Origin: CAYOHP01 sp964403795 [NCBI: uncultured bacterium]
GTDB taxonomy: Bacteria > Muiribacteriota > UBA6191 > CAZXTJ01
DNA length: 64,000 bases
Reading direction: 5' to 3'
Assembly: GCA_964403795.1 (NCBI GenBank)
Contig: CAYOHP010000020.1
Span: forward strand, 299 to 64,298
A program made the position numbers and the translations under genes. The notes under the pieces were generated by a model. The model saw nothing but the letters and a program-made list of their open reading frames with translations, had not been told where the DNA came from and made no database searches. This document shows positions 1 to 8,327 of this stretch, one piece after another. Every line of letters begins with the position of its first letter. Position 1 is the first letter of the stretch.

Positions 1-364
1 TCCAGGCGCCGTCGGTGGCCATGACCACCTTCACCGGCTCGCCGGGGAGCGGGTCGTAGGCCTTCCCGTTGACCACGATCCCGCCCCGGTTGGCGACGAT
101 CCAGCGCCCCACCGCGTTCTCGGACCAGCGGGTCCCGGGACCCCAGGCCGAGAAGATCGCATGGATGATGGTGCGGGTCCGCCCCTGGTGCAGGTGGGCC
201 GCGTAGGAGAGCTTGCGGCGGATGGTCACGGCATCGACCCGGGCCTCGATGGGGCGTTCATCGCCCTCCTCCTGGGCCGGGACCGCCCCGGGGTTCGCCG
301 CCAGGATCATGGCGACGAGGAGCGGCGTGGTGACCCTGGAACTCCGGGACCGGGCAGTCGGCAT
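1..364 (-). CDS. Exported protein of unknown function, 3' end cut by window edge
   Basis: The frame stays open from an ATG to the edge of the window, giving about 121 residues. A strong ribosome binding site (GGGAGGGAGG) lies just upstream of the ATG. The N terminus has arginines followed by a hydrophobic stretch (TTPLLVAMILAANPGAVPAQ), a typical Sec signal peptide with cleavage after VPA. The mature part includes VTIRRKLSYAAHLHQGRTRT and WSENAVGRWIVANRGG. I do not recognise the family. It is divergent from bioY and separated from it by about 80 bp. The C-terminal part lies outside the window, so the function cannot be judged. Confidence 0.75.
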   Translation of the reverse strand, partial: MPTARSRSSRVTTPLLVAMILAANPGAVPAQEEGDERPIEARVDAVTIRRKLSYAAHLHQGRTRTIIHAIFSAWGPGTRWSENAVGRWIVANRGGIVVNGKAYDPLPGEPVKVVMATDGAW

Positions 365-393
365 CGCAGCGGCCTCCCTCCCGGGACTACGCT

Positions 394-406
394 CGGGAGG
401 CTCCCG
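394..406. promoter_or_regulatory. Perfect 13-bp dyad between divergent genes (possible operator)
   Basis: CGGGAG-G-CTCCCG is a perfect inverted repeat around one central base. It sits between the divergent start codons of an exported protein and bioY. It could be a repressor site shared by both promoters. It does not resemble the BirA operator consensus. In DNA this GC-rich, short palindromes also arise by chance. Confidence 0.25.
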
Positions 407-442
407 GCGTTGCAGCCGGGGCCGGGACGGAGGGATGCCCCC

Positions 443-1006
443 ATGGGTCCGGCCGGGACGGGCGCAGAGCGGCATGCGGCCATCGGGCTCTGCGTGGCCC
501 TGCTGGTCGTCGCTTCCCAGGTTGCGGTGCCGGTTCCCGGTCTTCCCGCACCTCTCACCCTGCAGACGGTGGCGGTGGCCCTGACCGGTCTCTGCCTGGG
601 TCCCCGGGACGGGATGCTGGCCCTGTGCGTCTACCTCGGGGCGGGCTTCCTCGGCTTCCCGGTGTTCGCAGGGGGGAAGGCCGGGCTGGCGGTCCTCGGT
701 ACGCCGTCCCTGGGATACCTGCTGGGATTCCCTCTCCAGGCGGGCCTGACCGGGGTGTTGGTCCGCCGCCTCGGGGGCCCGCTGGCGCTCCGCACCGGGC
801 TGGCCGCGGCCGCGGGATTCCTGGTGACCCACGCGGCGGGCGCGGCCGGCATCCGTTGGCTGCGGCCCGAGGTCGAACCCGCCGGATTGCTGGCGATGGT
901 GGTCGGCTTCCTGCCCGGCGACGCGGTGAAGCTGGCGATCCTGGTCGGGGTCTTCCCGCGTCTGGGGCCTCGCCTGCCCCCGCCCTACCGGGTGGAGGCT
1001 ACTTGA
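443..1006 (+). CDS. bioY: Biotin transporter substrate-binding subunit BioY
   Basis: BioY is the S component of the ECF-type biotin importer in the inner membrane and captures extracellular biotin. The 187 residues show the family pattern: an early helix followed by the VPVPGLPAPLTLQTVAVAL loop, LTGLCLGPRDGMLALCVYLGAGFLGFPVFAGGKAG-like glycine-rich segments in pieces, and a conserved LPGDAVKLAILVG stretch near the C terminus. About six membrane segments are expected, as usual for the family. The ATG is preceded by GGAGGG at 8 bp, which decides this start over an out-of-frame ATG 8 bp upstream. No EcfT or EcfA genes are in the window, so it works alone or with shared energising components. Its 3' end overlaps the convergent neighbour by 8 bp. 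Confidence 0.93.
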   Translation: MGPAGTGAERHAAIGLCVALLVVASQVAVPVPGLPAPLTLQTVAVALTGLCLGPRDGMLALCVYLGAGFLGFPVFAGGKAGLAVLGTPSLGYLLGFPLQAGLTGVLVRRLGGPLALRTGLAAAAGFLVTHAAGAAGIRWLRPEVEPAGLLAMVVGFLPGDAVKLAILVGVFPRLGPRLPPPYRVEAT

Positions 1007-1826
1007 ACCAGGATCCGATCCAGGCCAGGGCCCGGCTCAGCCAGCCACCCTGGACCTCGGCGGTGGGCACCTGGACCGTGCCGGTCGGTCCCGTGACGGT
1101 GGTGTTCCGGGCATCCACGGCGACGGTCCCGCCCGCACCCTGGCCATGGATGCCGGAGGCGTCGATGCGCACGTCGCCGTCGGGGGTCCTGGCCCGGATC
1201 CCGCCCTGGTCCACGGTCACGTCCGCTCCGTTGCCGGTGGCCCGCAGGCCCTTCTGATCGACGGTGACCTGGCCGCCTGCACCGCCGGCCCGGAGCCCAC
1301 CCTGGTCGATGGTGACCTGGCCCTCGGGGGCGGTAGCCCGGAGCCCCTGCTGATCGATGGTCATCTGGGCGCCGCCGCCGGTGGCCCGGAGGCCCTTGCC
1401 GTCGATGGTGAGCGAGCCGTCCTTGCCCTGGATCCGGAGCCCGTTCTGGTCGATGGTCACGCCCCCGAGAAGGCTCTTCAGGTCGATGTTGCCCGGGTTG
1501 ATCGACACCGACCCGTCGCCTCCGCCGACCTGGACGCTCCCCGGGGTCCCTGGCTTCGACGGGGCGGTCCCCAGCGCCTTCTGGGCCTCCTGGGCCTTCT
1601 TCATCGCCTCGGCGCCCTGGACCTGGGCCTTCTTCCAGGCTTCGGCGGCGGCCTGCTTGGCCTGCTCGGCAGCCTTCCTCGCCTGCTCCATGGCAGCCGC
1701 CCAGTCCTGCTGGGGAGGCGGCGAGGTGGTCCCGGTCTGGGCCAGGACCGGCCCAGGGTCGAACAGCGCGCAGGCGGTCAGGGCCAGGACGAAGGGGCGG
1801 GACGAGGAGAGAAGAGTGCGAGCCAC
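999..1826 (-). CDS. Exported (lipo)protein with 16-residue tandem repeats
   Basis: GTG start with GGGAGG at 6 bp; 275 residues. The N terminus has a signal sequence with an LTAC motif (Cys 19) that could be a lipobox, and a possible signal peptidase I site at VLAQ. Residues about 45-90 are Ala/Lys/Glu/Gln-rich and likely coiled coil (EQARKAAEQAKQAAAEAWKK). From about residue 118 to 250 there are seven or eight repeats of about 16 residues with the pattern V-T-I-D-Q-x-G-L-R-A-x-G-x-G-G-x (for example VTIDQGGLRAGGAGGQ). The alternating pattern predicts a beta-solenoid. The C terminus is WLSRALAWIGSWFK, an amphipathic aromatic end. I do not recognise a named family. The role may be structural at the envelope; this is inference. 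Confidence 0.8.
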   Translation of the reverse strand: MARTLLSSSRPFVLALTACALFDPGPVLAQTGTTSPPPQQDWAAAMEQARKAAEQAKQAAAEAWKKAQVQGAEAMKKAQEAQKALGTAPSKPGTPGSVQVGGGDGSVSINPGNIDLKSLLGGVTIDQNGLRIQGKDGSLTIDGKGLRATGGGAQMTIDQQGLRATAPEGQVTIDQGGLRAGGAGGQVTVDQKGLRATGNGADVTVDQGGIRARTPDGDVRIDASGIHGQGAGGTVAVDARNTTVTGPTGTVQVPTAEVQGGWLSRALAWIGSWFK

Positions 1827-1923
1827 GAGGGCCTCCCGAGGTCAGGAGCCCCAGTGTAGCGCCGAGCCGGGAGGGGTGCTTTGCTACCCTTCAGAGGCGA
1901 GCCCGAGAGGAAGGTCCTGGGGC

Positions 1924-3171
1924 ATGCAGGGACTGGCGGCGGTCAGCCTGGGTGGGCTCTCGCTCCTGGTCTCGCTCTCGGTCTGCCTGGTGGCCTGGCT
2001 GCCGTGGCTCGCCGGACGGTTCCCGGGCGTGGCGCCGCTGACCTTGGGCAGCGGCGTGGTGGGCGGCCTGGCCGGAGCCCTGCTGCTGCCCTCGCTGGTC
2101 CTCGGCATGCGCTGGCGGAACCAGCACCGGAGGAGCGAGCGCAAGTTCAAGACCCCGGTGGTCTCGGGTCTCGTCCTCCCGGCCGTGGCCGCGGCGGCCC
2201 ATCTGGCGGCCCTCTCGCTCGCCCTGGTGCCGGCGGCTCCGGTCCGCATCGGGGAGGCGATCCGGCAACGGACTCTGCTCCCGATCGAGACGTCGGCCTC
2301 GGGGTCCCCGACACCTGCCACGACCACGCCCGACGCCGGCTCCGCGACCGCGGCGCCGGTCCTGGCCGGCCCGCTGGCTTCGCCCACTCCGATCCCGAGC
2401 CCGGCCCCCGCGTCCCCGACGCCGGCGCCGCCGACCTCGACCGTTCCCACCACGACGAGTCCCCCTCCGGTCCCGCCTACCCCGACTCCGCCCACCCCGG
2501 TGGCGCCGCAGCCCCCGTCCCCACCTCCGAGCCCGACTCCGCCGTCGCCCGTCCCGCCCCCACCGACACCCCGTCCCGCGGTCTCCACTCCGGTACCACC
2601 GACCCCGGCCGCCTCGCCCACCCAGGTCCCGCCCCCGCCTTCGCCGACCCTCTCGCCTTCGGTGGCGAGGCCCACTCCCCCCGCCTCGGCACCGGCGGCC
2701 GGCACCGGCCGGCGCAGCGGCAACGTGCTCATGCATGCGAAGCTGCTCGGCCGGAAGGCGCCCCGGTTCGAGCTGCCCTCGGCCGACGGTCGCTTCCACC
2801 TCCAGGTCGATGCCTCGGGGAAGCCGGTCTGGCTGATCTTCGGGCCCCTCGACGACGCCCTGGTCACGGCCTACTCGAAGAGCCTTCCCAGGATGGAGAA
2901 GGCCTTCGAGGGGGTGGTGTTCCGGATCGTGCTGGTGCCCGGCGACGAAGGGCTGGGACCCGACACCGAGGAGGCCGGGGTCTGGGCCGACGTGGCCGAC
3001 CTGCCCCGGGACCGGGTCCTGGTGGACACCGTGGGCGAGTACGCCCGGACCGAGGACGCCCCGGCGTATCCGCACCACGTGCTGATCGGGGCCGACGGCA
3101 CGATCCGGTTCGCGACTTCCGGGAAGGTCCAGCGGGAGACCATGGAGCATGTCCTCGGGGGGGCTCGATGA
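1924..3171 (+). CDS. Membrane-anchored thioredoxin-fold protein with long Pro/Ser/Thr linker
   Basis: 415 residues from the ATG with GAGGAAGG upstream. Three hydrophobic segments lie in residues 1-115 (LGGLSLLVSLSVCLVAWLPW, then VVGGLAGALLLPSLVLG, then VVSGLVLPAVAAAAHLAAL). Residues about 120-275 are a low-complexity P/T/S/A linker. The C-terminal 135 residues look like a peroxiredoxin/redoxin domain (LGRKAPRFELPSADGRFHLQ ... PVWLIFGPLDDALV ... YPHHVLIGADGTIRFATSGK). The position where a CxxC or peroxidatic Cys is expected holds no cysteine, so the fold is probably non-catalytic. The downstream membrane gene starts inside its stop codon (ATGA), so the two are co-translated. The exact role is unknown. 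Confidence 0.75.
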   Translation: MQGLAAVSLGGLSLLVSLSVCLVAWLPWLAGRFPGVAPLTLGSGVVGGLAGALLLPSLVLGMRWRNQHRRSERKFKTPVVSGLVLPAVAAAAHLAALSLALVPAAPVRIGEAIRQRTLLPIETSASGSPTPATTTPDAGSATAAPVLAGPLASPTPIPSPAPASPTPAPPTSTVPTTTSPPPVPPTPTPPTPVAPQPPSPPPSPTPPSPVPPPPTPRPAVSTPVPPTPAASPTQVPPPPSPTLSPSVARPTPPASAPAAGTGRRSGNVLMHAKLLGRKAPRFELPSADGRFHLQVDASGKPVWLIFGPLDDALVTAYSKSLPRMEKAFEGVVFRIVLVPGDEGLGPDTEEAGVWADVADLPRDRVLVDTVGEYARTEDAPAYPHHVLIGADGTIRFATSGKVQRETMEHVLGGAR

Positions 3172-3536
3172 ACGCCATGGTCGGAATGCTGGTCGACCTC
3201 GGCCTGTCGCTCCCGGTGGCGACCGCGGTGGTGGTGGCCCTGGTGGCGAGCCTGGCGCTGCGGGTGGCGGCTTGGCTGCTCGATCTCCCCGAGCCGGGTC
3301 TGGTGCGATGTGCCGGCTCCGTGCTGGGCTCCGGTCTGCTGGCGGCGATCGCCTGGAAGCTCCTGGCCTGGATCCCCTGGGTAGGGCCCCTGGCTGCCGG
3401 GATCGTCGCCTGGTTCCTGGCGGTGGCCACCATCGAGGAACTGACCGACACTACTCTCGATCGCGCCGCAGTCGCCCTGGGGGTGGCCGGGTCGCTGGTG
3501 CTCACGGCCTGGGTCGCGGCCCAGGCGATCGGATGA
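3168..3536 (+). CDS. Small hydrophobic membrane protein
   Basis: 122 residues, ATG overlapping the previous stop as ATGA, which argues for translational coupling with the thioredoxin-fold protein. About four hydrophobic segments are visible (LPVATAVVVALVASLALRVA, LGSGLLAAIAWKLLAWIPW, VGPLAAGIVAWFLAVATI, AAVALGVAGSLVLTAWVAA), separated by short charged loops such as EELTDTTLD. No family is recognised. It likely forms a small complex with, or sits beside, the upstream membrane-anchored protein. A strong stem-loop follows its stop. Confidence 0.7.
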   Translation: MNAMVGMLVDLGLSLPVATAVVVALVASLALRVAAWLLDLPEPGLVRCAGSVLGSGLLAAIAWKLLAWIPWVGPLAAGIVAWFLAVATIEELTDTTLDRAAVALGVAGSLVLTAWVAAQAIG

Positions 3537-3550
3537 CCCCGGAACGCGAA

Positions 3551-3577
3551 GAACCGCCCGGCAGAGCCGGGCGGTTC
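3551..3577. terminator. Bidirectional stem-loop terminator
   Basis: A perfect 12-bp stem (GAACCGCCCGGC / GCCGGGCGGTTC) with an AGA loop lies between two convergent genes. There is no T-run, as is common in very GC-rich genomes. It can stop transcription from both sides. Confidence 0.75.
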
Positions 3578-3619
3578 CCGCAGGCTGGGCGCAGGGGAGA
3601 GTTTCCTCTCCCCGTAACC

Positions 3620-3898
3620 TCAGTTGCGCCGGGGGCCGCGCTCGCGGTCGGGGCGGGCCTGGGCCTCGTTGACCCGGAGGGCCCGGCCATCGACCTCGAC
3701 GCCGTCGAGGTTCTCGATGGCGGAGCGAGCCGCCGCCGGATCCTTGAAGGTCACGAAGCCGAAGCCGCGGGAGCGGCCGGTCTCCCGGTCGGCAAGGACG
3801 ATGGCGTCGGTCAGTTCGCCGTGTTCGGCGAAAATGGACGCCAGGGCGTCGGTGTCGATGTTCCAGGAGAGGTTGCCCACGTAGAGCTTGTTGCTCAT
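3620..3898 (-). CDS. RNA-binding protein with a single RRM domain
   Basis: 92 residues: almost the whole protein is one RNA recognition motif. RNP2 is KLYVGNLSW and RNP1 is RGFGFVTF, with the usual spacing and the LNG-like turn NLDGVEVDGRALRVNEAQ. The C-terminal tail is basic (RPDRERGPRRN). Such stand-alone bacterial RRM proteins resemble the cold-inducible Rbp proteins and bind single-stranded RNA in the cytoplasm. The start MSNKLYVGN is preferred because GGAG lies 9-11 bases upstream of it; the frame is open ten residues further, starting at MEADEMEFFE, but that ATG lacks a good ribosome binding site. A 230 bp region upstream holds no other gene and should contain its promoter and leader. 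Confidence 0.92.
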   Translation of the reverse strand: MSNKLYVGNLSWNIDTDALASIFAEHGELTDAIVLADRETGRSRGFGFVTFKDPAAARSAIENLDGVEVDGRALRVNEAQARPDRERGPRRN

Positions 3899-4131
3899 CT
3901 CGAAAAACTCCATCTCGTCCGCTTCCATGGAGTCCAGAGGACGAGTGGCGAGCAGGCGACGAAACTAACGATCCGCACGGTGGGAGCCAGGAAGGCGCTC
4001 GGCCCGGGACCCACATGGTCCCGTGCCTACCGGTCGCGATCGCGGGCATAGGTTCCCGCGTCCGCCTTCCGAAGGCAACAAGAATCTGTTCCCGCGGATT
4101 GCATGGGATCGTGCGTCGATCCCGGAGGTCG

Positions 4132-4482
4132 TCAGCGCCCGACCAGCTCGTCCAGGATCCGCTTCGCCATGGGGGCCGGGATGTCGAGCACCCCTGCCAG
4201 GGTGCGGAGCAGGTCCAGCTCGGAGTCGTCGACCCGACCGTCGGCGATCGCGATCTGGCAGGCGGAATGGAACAGGGTCATCGGCTCGAGCGCCGGCTGC
4301 TCGCTCCGGTGGGCCGGCGCAATGGAGGCCGCGTCCTTGGCCAGGCGGATGGCGGTGGAGGGCTCCAGGTCGAGGGCGTCCCTGAGGGTGGAGAGGAGCC
4401 GGCTCTCTTCGACCTCGCAGGTTCCGTCCCGGAACGCGTCGCAGCAGGCGAGGAAGTACAGGTTCTCGGGATCGAGGTTCAT
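4132..4482 (-). CDS. TerB-like helical protein
   Basis: 116 residues with GGAGAGGA upstream of the ATG. The sequence has two similar helical halves: LACCDAFRDGTCEVEESRLL and FHSACQIAIADGRVDDSELD, each with the acidic D-G-x-x-x-x-x-E pattern of TerB/DjlA N-terminal domains, which can bind metal. The family is linked to tellurite resistance and stress, but small stand-alone members are mostly uncharacterised. It is divergent from an ABC binding protein gene with about 125 bp between them. Confidence 0.6.
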   Translation of the reverse strand: MNLDPENLYFLACCDAFRDGTCEVEESRLLSTLRDALDLEPSTAIRLAKDAASIAPAHRSEQPALEPMTLFHSACQIAIADGRVDDSELDLLRTLAGVLDIPAPMAKRILDELVGR

Positions 4483-4608
4483 CTCGGGTCCTCTCCGGGT
4501 TCCCCCCGGCCGGGATGCTACCAGCTCGGCCCCCCCTTGCATGCTCTGGACGCGGTGGGCTTCGCTCCGGGGGTTCCGCCGGCCGGGCGGGGCCAGGGAG
4601 GGGCATCG

Positions 4609-6396
4609 ATGTCGGTCCGGGTCCCACGGGCGCTGCGAGCTGGTGCTCTGCTGGCCGCTCTCGTCTCCGCCGGATGCGGGACCACACCCGATCCCCCCGG
4701 GACGACCCTCAGGCTCTACGAGGCCTCCGAAGTGAAGACCCTCGATCCCATGCACTCCGACACGGTCTACGAGAGTCGCCATGTGATGAACCTCTTCGAC
4801 GGGCTGGTCGAGTTCGCCTACCTGGATCGCCCCTACCGGGTGGTGCCGACCCTGGCCGAGAGCCTGCCGGAGATCTCCCAGGATCGGCTCACCTACACCT
4901 TCACCCTCCGCAAGGGCGTGCGCTTCCATGACGATCCCTGTTTCCCCGACGGGCGGGGCCGGGAGGTCGTGGCCGAGGACTTCGTCTACTCGCTGCTCCG
5001 GATCGCCGACGCCCGCAATGCCTCGGGGGGCTGGTGGTTCCTCGAGGGCCGGGTCGAAGGGCTCGACGCCTATCACGAAGCGTCCCGGCTCGGGAAACCC
5101 GAGACCGCCCTCCCGGTGGCCGGGGTCCGGGCGGTCGATCGGCACACCCTGCAGCTCCGCCTGACCCGCCCCTATCCGCAGCTCCTCGAACTCCTGGCCG
5201 GCTCGCACGCCCGGGTGGTGCCGCGGGAGGCGGTCGAACGCTACGGGAAGGAATTCGGCGACCATCCGGTCGGGACCGGTCCGTACCGGCTCGCCAAGTG
5301 GGTCCGGGGCAGCCGCTTCGACTACGTCCGGAACCCGACCTATCGGAGCGAGACCTACCCGACGACCGGCACCGAGGAGGACCGGAACCTCGGCCTCCTG
5401 GCCGACGCCGGGAAGCCGGTCCCGTTCGCCGACCGGGTGGTGGTCCACGAGATCGTCGAGGATCAGCCCCGTTGGCTCCGCTTCATGAACGGCGAGCTCG
5501 ACCTGATGGCGCCCCCCAAGGACAACGCCTCCGACTCCATGCCGGCGGGGAAGCTGAGCCCCGCCCTGGCCGCCCGCGGCGTCGCCATGCGCACGGTTCC
5601 CTCGATGGACGTGGTCTACCTGGGGATCAACATGGAGGACCCGGTGCTGGGGACCCCGGCCGGGGAGAAGGGAAGGGCGCTGCGGCGCGCCATCTCCATG
5701 GCGATCGACCGGGCCCGCCTGGTGGAGCTCTTCTTCAGCGGGCGTGCCGTTCCGGCCCGGAGCGCCATCCCCCCGGGCGTGGACGGCAGCCCGGTGGACC
5801 AGCCTCCCCCCTGGATGCGCCATGACCCGGCCGCCGCGAGGCGCGAGCTCGAAGCCGCCGGATACCCCGGGGGCAACGGCCTGCCGGAGTTCGAGCTCAT
5901 CACCTCCTCGGGCACCTCCACCCGGCAGCGTTCGGAACTCTTCCAGGCGGCGCTCGCCGAGGTGGGGATCCGGGTCGAGGTCTCCACCATGACCTGGCCC
6001 GAGCTCAATCGCCGGGTCCGGGCCAAGCAGGCCCAGATGTGGAGCGTCTCGTGGCAGGCCGAGTTCCCGGACGCGGTGACCGTGCTCTGCGCCTTCTACG
6101 GACCCCACGCTTCCCCGGGCCTCAACGACTCGAACTTCCGCGACCCCGGCTTCGACGCCCTCTACCAGCAGGCCATCGGCCTCGAGGCGGGACCCGAGCG
6201 CACCGGGCTCTACCGCCGGCTGGGCAGCAGGATCGAGGCCGAGTTGCCCTGGATCCCGCTCTGCCACACCCTGATCGACACCCTGGTCCACCCCTGGCTC
6301 CGGAACTACAAGACCCACGAGCCGGGCATGGACGCCTACTGGAAGTACTACCGGATCGACCCCGAGGAGCGCGCTCGCCGGCTCGGGTCGCGCTGA
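4609..6396 (+). CDS. ABC transporter substrate-binding lipoprotein, peptide type (family 5)
   Basis: 595 residues. The N terminus ends in LVSAGC, a lipobox with Cys 23, so it is an anchored periplasmic lipoprotein. The body follows the OppA/DppA family: TLRLYEASEVKTLDPMHSDT at the start, YTFTLRKGVRFHDDP, VVAEDFVYSLLRI, HPVGTGPYRLAKWVRGSRFD, YLGINMEDPVLG, RRAISMAIDRARLVELFFSG, PDAVTVLCAFYGP. It captures oligopeptides or similar ligands for import. No permease or ATPase gene is adjacent, so it is an orphan. RBS GGGAGGGG sits just before the ATG. Ligand specificity cannot be read from the sequence. Confidence 0.9.
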   Translation: MSVRVPRALRAGALLAALVSAGCGTTPDPPGTTLRLYEASEVKTLDPMHSDTVYESRHVMNLFDGLVEFAYLDRPYRVVPTLAESLPEISQDRLTYTFTLRKGVRFHDDPCFPDGRGREVVAEDFVYSLLRIADARNASGGWWFLEGRVEGLDAYHEASRLGKPETALPVAGVRAVDRHTLQLRLTRPYPQLLELLAGSHARVVPREAVERYGKEFGDHPVGTGPYRLAKWVRGSRFDYVRNPTYRSETYPTTGTEEDRNLGLLADAGKPVPFADRVVVHEIVEDQPRWLRFMNGELDLMAPPKDNASDSMPAGKLSPALAARGVAMRTVPSMDVVYLGINMEDPVLGTPAGEKGRALRRAISMAIDRARLVELFFSGRAVPARSAIPPGVDGSPVDQPPPWMRHDPAAARRELEAAGYPGGNGLPEFELITSSGTSTRQRSELFQAALAEVGIRVEVSTMTWPELNRRVRAKQAQMWSVSWQAEFPDAVTVLCAFYGPHASPGLNDSNFRDPGFDALYQQAIGLEAGPERTGLYRRLGSRIEAELPWIPLCHTLIDTLVHPWLRNYKTHEPGMDAYWKYYRIDPEERARRLGSR

Positions 6397-6427
6397 CCCC
6401 ACCCGCATCCTCGGAGGCAGCTCGGGC

Positions 6428-8257
6428 TCACCGTCCGCCTCCGGACAGGAGCCGGGCCTTCAGGGTCTCCGCCGCTGCCAGGTCGCGGCCGGCCGCGGCC
6501 TCGTCGCCCAGCCTCCGGTGCACCATGCCGCGGGCACCGACGTATCGCGGTTCGCGCGGCTCGGCGGCCACCGCCGCGTCCAGGTCGGCGAGGGCCGCCC
6601 GGGCGTCTCCCAGGGCCAGCAACGCCAGGGCCCGATTGAACCGGACCACCGCCCGTTCCTCCCGGTCGAGCGACGCCGAGAGCGCGGCCTTGGCGTCGCC
6701 GTGTCGGCCCAGCGCCAACAGGATCTCGCCCCGGGCCGCCAGGTCGGCAGGGGTCCGCCGGTCCTCGCCGTGATCCCTGGGCGCCAGCCGGTCCAGCATC
6801 CCGAGGGCGGCTTCCAGCTCGCCGGCGCGGCGATGGATCCAGGCGCGACGCCGGAGCGCCTGGTCCGAGACCGGTGTGCCGTCGGGGATCCGGGCCAGGA
6901 GATCGAGGGCCTCGCCGGACCGGCCCAGCTTCTCGATGGCCTCGGCCCGCGCCAGCAGCGCTTCCGGACCTTCCCGGCCCTCGGCTTCCCGGAGTCGGGC
7001 CTGGGCTTCGCTCCGGGCCGCGGCCTCGGTGCGGAACCGGACGAACATCATCGGGACATGGTCCTGGGCGGAGACCGTCGCCCAGAAGCCCTCGACCGAG
7101 GCGAAGCGCGCCGCCCGTCGCGAGCTTGCACCCACCGCCGCGAGCGATGCGGCCACCAGCCCCAGCGCGACCGCGTCGCGGGCCCGACCTGGGGTCAGGC
7201 CCTGGAGGCCGAGGCAGACCAGGAGCCCGAGTCCGATCAGTCCCGCGGCCAGGTAGCGGTCGGCCAGCGGCAGCGGCAGCGCCTCCGGGTTCAGGACCGG
7301 GACCAGCGGCAGCACCAGGATGCCCAGCACCAGGGCGAAATCCCGGCGCCGACGGGTGGCCAGGCCGACGGCTGCCGCCAGCAGCACCAGGGCCCCGGCA
7401 CCTGCGACCAGCCGGGCCGGGCCGGCGGCGAGGCCCACCAGCTCCGGCGAATAGCTCATCAGGCGGAGATCGATGGGGAGGACCAGACGACCTACCAGCA
7501 GGCAGAGCGAGCTGACGGCTACCCCCACCGAGGCGAAGAGGGACCCGGAGCCGGGCGGCAGGACCGCCCCGAGGGCCAGCAGGCGGAGCCCGGCCCAGAG
7601 CCCCACCGCTGCCACCGCCGCGCCGGCCGCGGCGCGACGCCGACCGGAGGCCGCCGCCACCGGGAAGAGGAGGGCCAGGGGAAGGGCGCTCTCCTTGGAG
7701 AGCGAGGCCAGCAGCAGCAGTCCGCCGGCCAGCCACGGGGATCGCCGGCCGCAGGCGTCGGTCCGGAGCATGGCCAGGGCCGCCGCTCCCAAGGTCGCGG
7801 CCATGAGATCGAAACGTCCCGAGAAGAAGGCCACCACCTCGACGGCCACCGGGTGGGTCACCACCACCAGGCCGGGCGCCAACGCTACCCACAGGGACTG
7901 CCCGGCGAGCCCTCCGGCGGCCACGAAGAGGCCGAGGCCGACCGCCACGAGCAGGAGCAGGTTCACGAGGCGGAAGGCCGGCGCCGAGGCTCCCGCCAGG
8001 CCGTGGGTAAGCCGCAGCGAGAGCAGTCCCACCGGGCGGTAGTAGGGGTCGGGGGCACCCTGCGATCCGGACTGGGACAAGCTCCCGGTGAACACCGCGG
8101 AGAGTCCGGCCTCGCCGCTCACCCGCGGGTCGCGTTCCAGGAACCAGGCGTCGTCGAGGACCGCCTCCCTGGAAGCCAGCGGCGCCCGGTAGGTCGAGAT
8201 CCCTACCGCCAGCAGCACGGCCAGCGCCGCCGCCAGCCGGGAGGCAGCGGGACTCAT
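6428..8257 (-). CDS. TMTC-like multi-pass membrane protein with C-terminal TPR domain
   Basis: 609 residues. The first about 400 residues hold nine to eleven hydrophobic segments and motifs typical of the TMTC/PMT-like (GT-C fold) group: an acidic first loop (LDDAWFLERDPRV), PYYRPVGLLSLRLTHGLAG, HPVAVEVVAFFSGRFDL, SLSKESALPLALLFP and LPLADRYLAAG. The last about 180 residues form TPR-like helical repeats (ALLARAEAIEKLGRSGEALD, ILLALGRHGDAKAALSASLD, ALALLALGDARAALADLDAA). Proteins of this type are common in Planctomycetota and Myxococcota and may transfer sugars to proteins; that function is unproven here. GGAGGT 6 bp upstream decides the start. It follows the Ser/Thr kinase gene by 70 bp and is likely in the same operon. 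Confidence 0.75.
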   Translation of the reverse strand: MSPAASRLAAALAVLLAVGISTYRAPLASREAVLDDAWFLERDPRVSGEAGLSAVFTGSLSQSGSQGAPDPYYRPVGLLSLRLTHGLAGASAPAFRLVNLLLLVAVGLGLFVAAGGLAGQSLWVALAPGLVVVTHPVAVEVVAFFSGRFDLMAATLGAAALAMLRTDACGRRSPWLAGGLLLLASLSKESALPLALLFPVAAASGRRRAAAGAAVAAVGLWAGLRLLALGAVLPPGSGSLFASVGVAVSSLCLLVGRLVLPIDLRLMSYSPELVGLAAGPARLVAGAGALVLLAAAVGLATRRRRDFALVLGILVLPLVPVLNPEALPLPLADRYLAAGLIGLGLLVCLGLQGLTPGRARDAVALGLVAASLAAVGASSRRAARFASVEGFWATVSAQDHVPMMFVRFRTEAAARSEAQARLREAEGREGPEALLARAEAIEKLGRSGEALDLLARIPDGTPVSDQALRRRAWIHRRAGELEAALGMLDRLAPRDHGEDRRTPADLAARGEILLALGRHGDAKAALSASLDREERAVVRFNRALALLALGDARAALADLDAAVAAEPREPRYVGARGMVHRRLGDEAAAGRDLAAAETLKARLLSGGGR

Positions 8258-8327
8258 CGGCGACCTCCGTCGCGCATGGGAGACCGGTCGAGCGCCGAGG
8301 CTCGGCGTGCGCACCTCGACCGGGATG

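Noticed and set aside
365-442. BirA operator or biotin riboswitch before bioY
   Set aside because: The dyad found does not match the known operator and no conserved riboswitch fold is visible in the 78 bp available.
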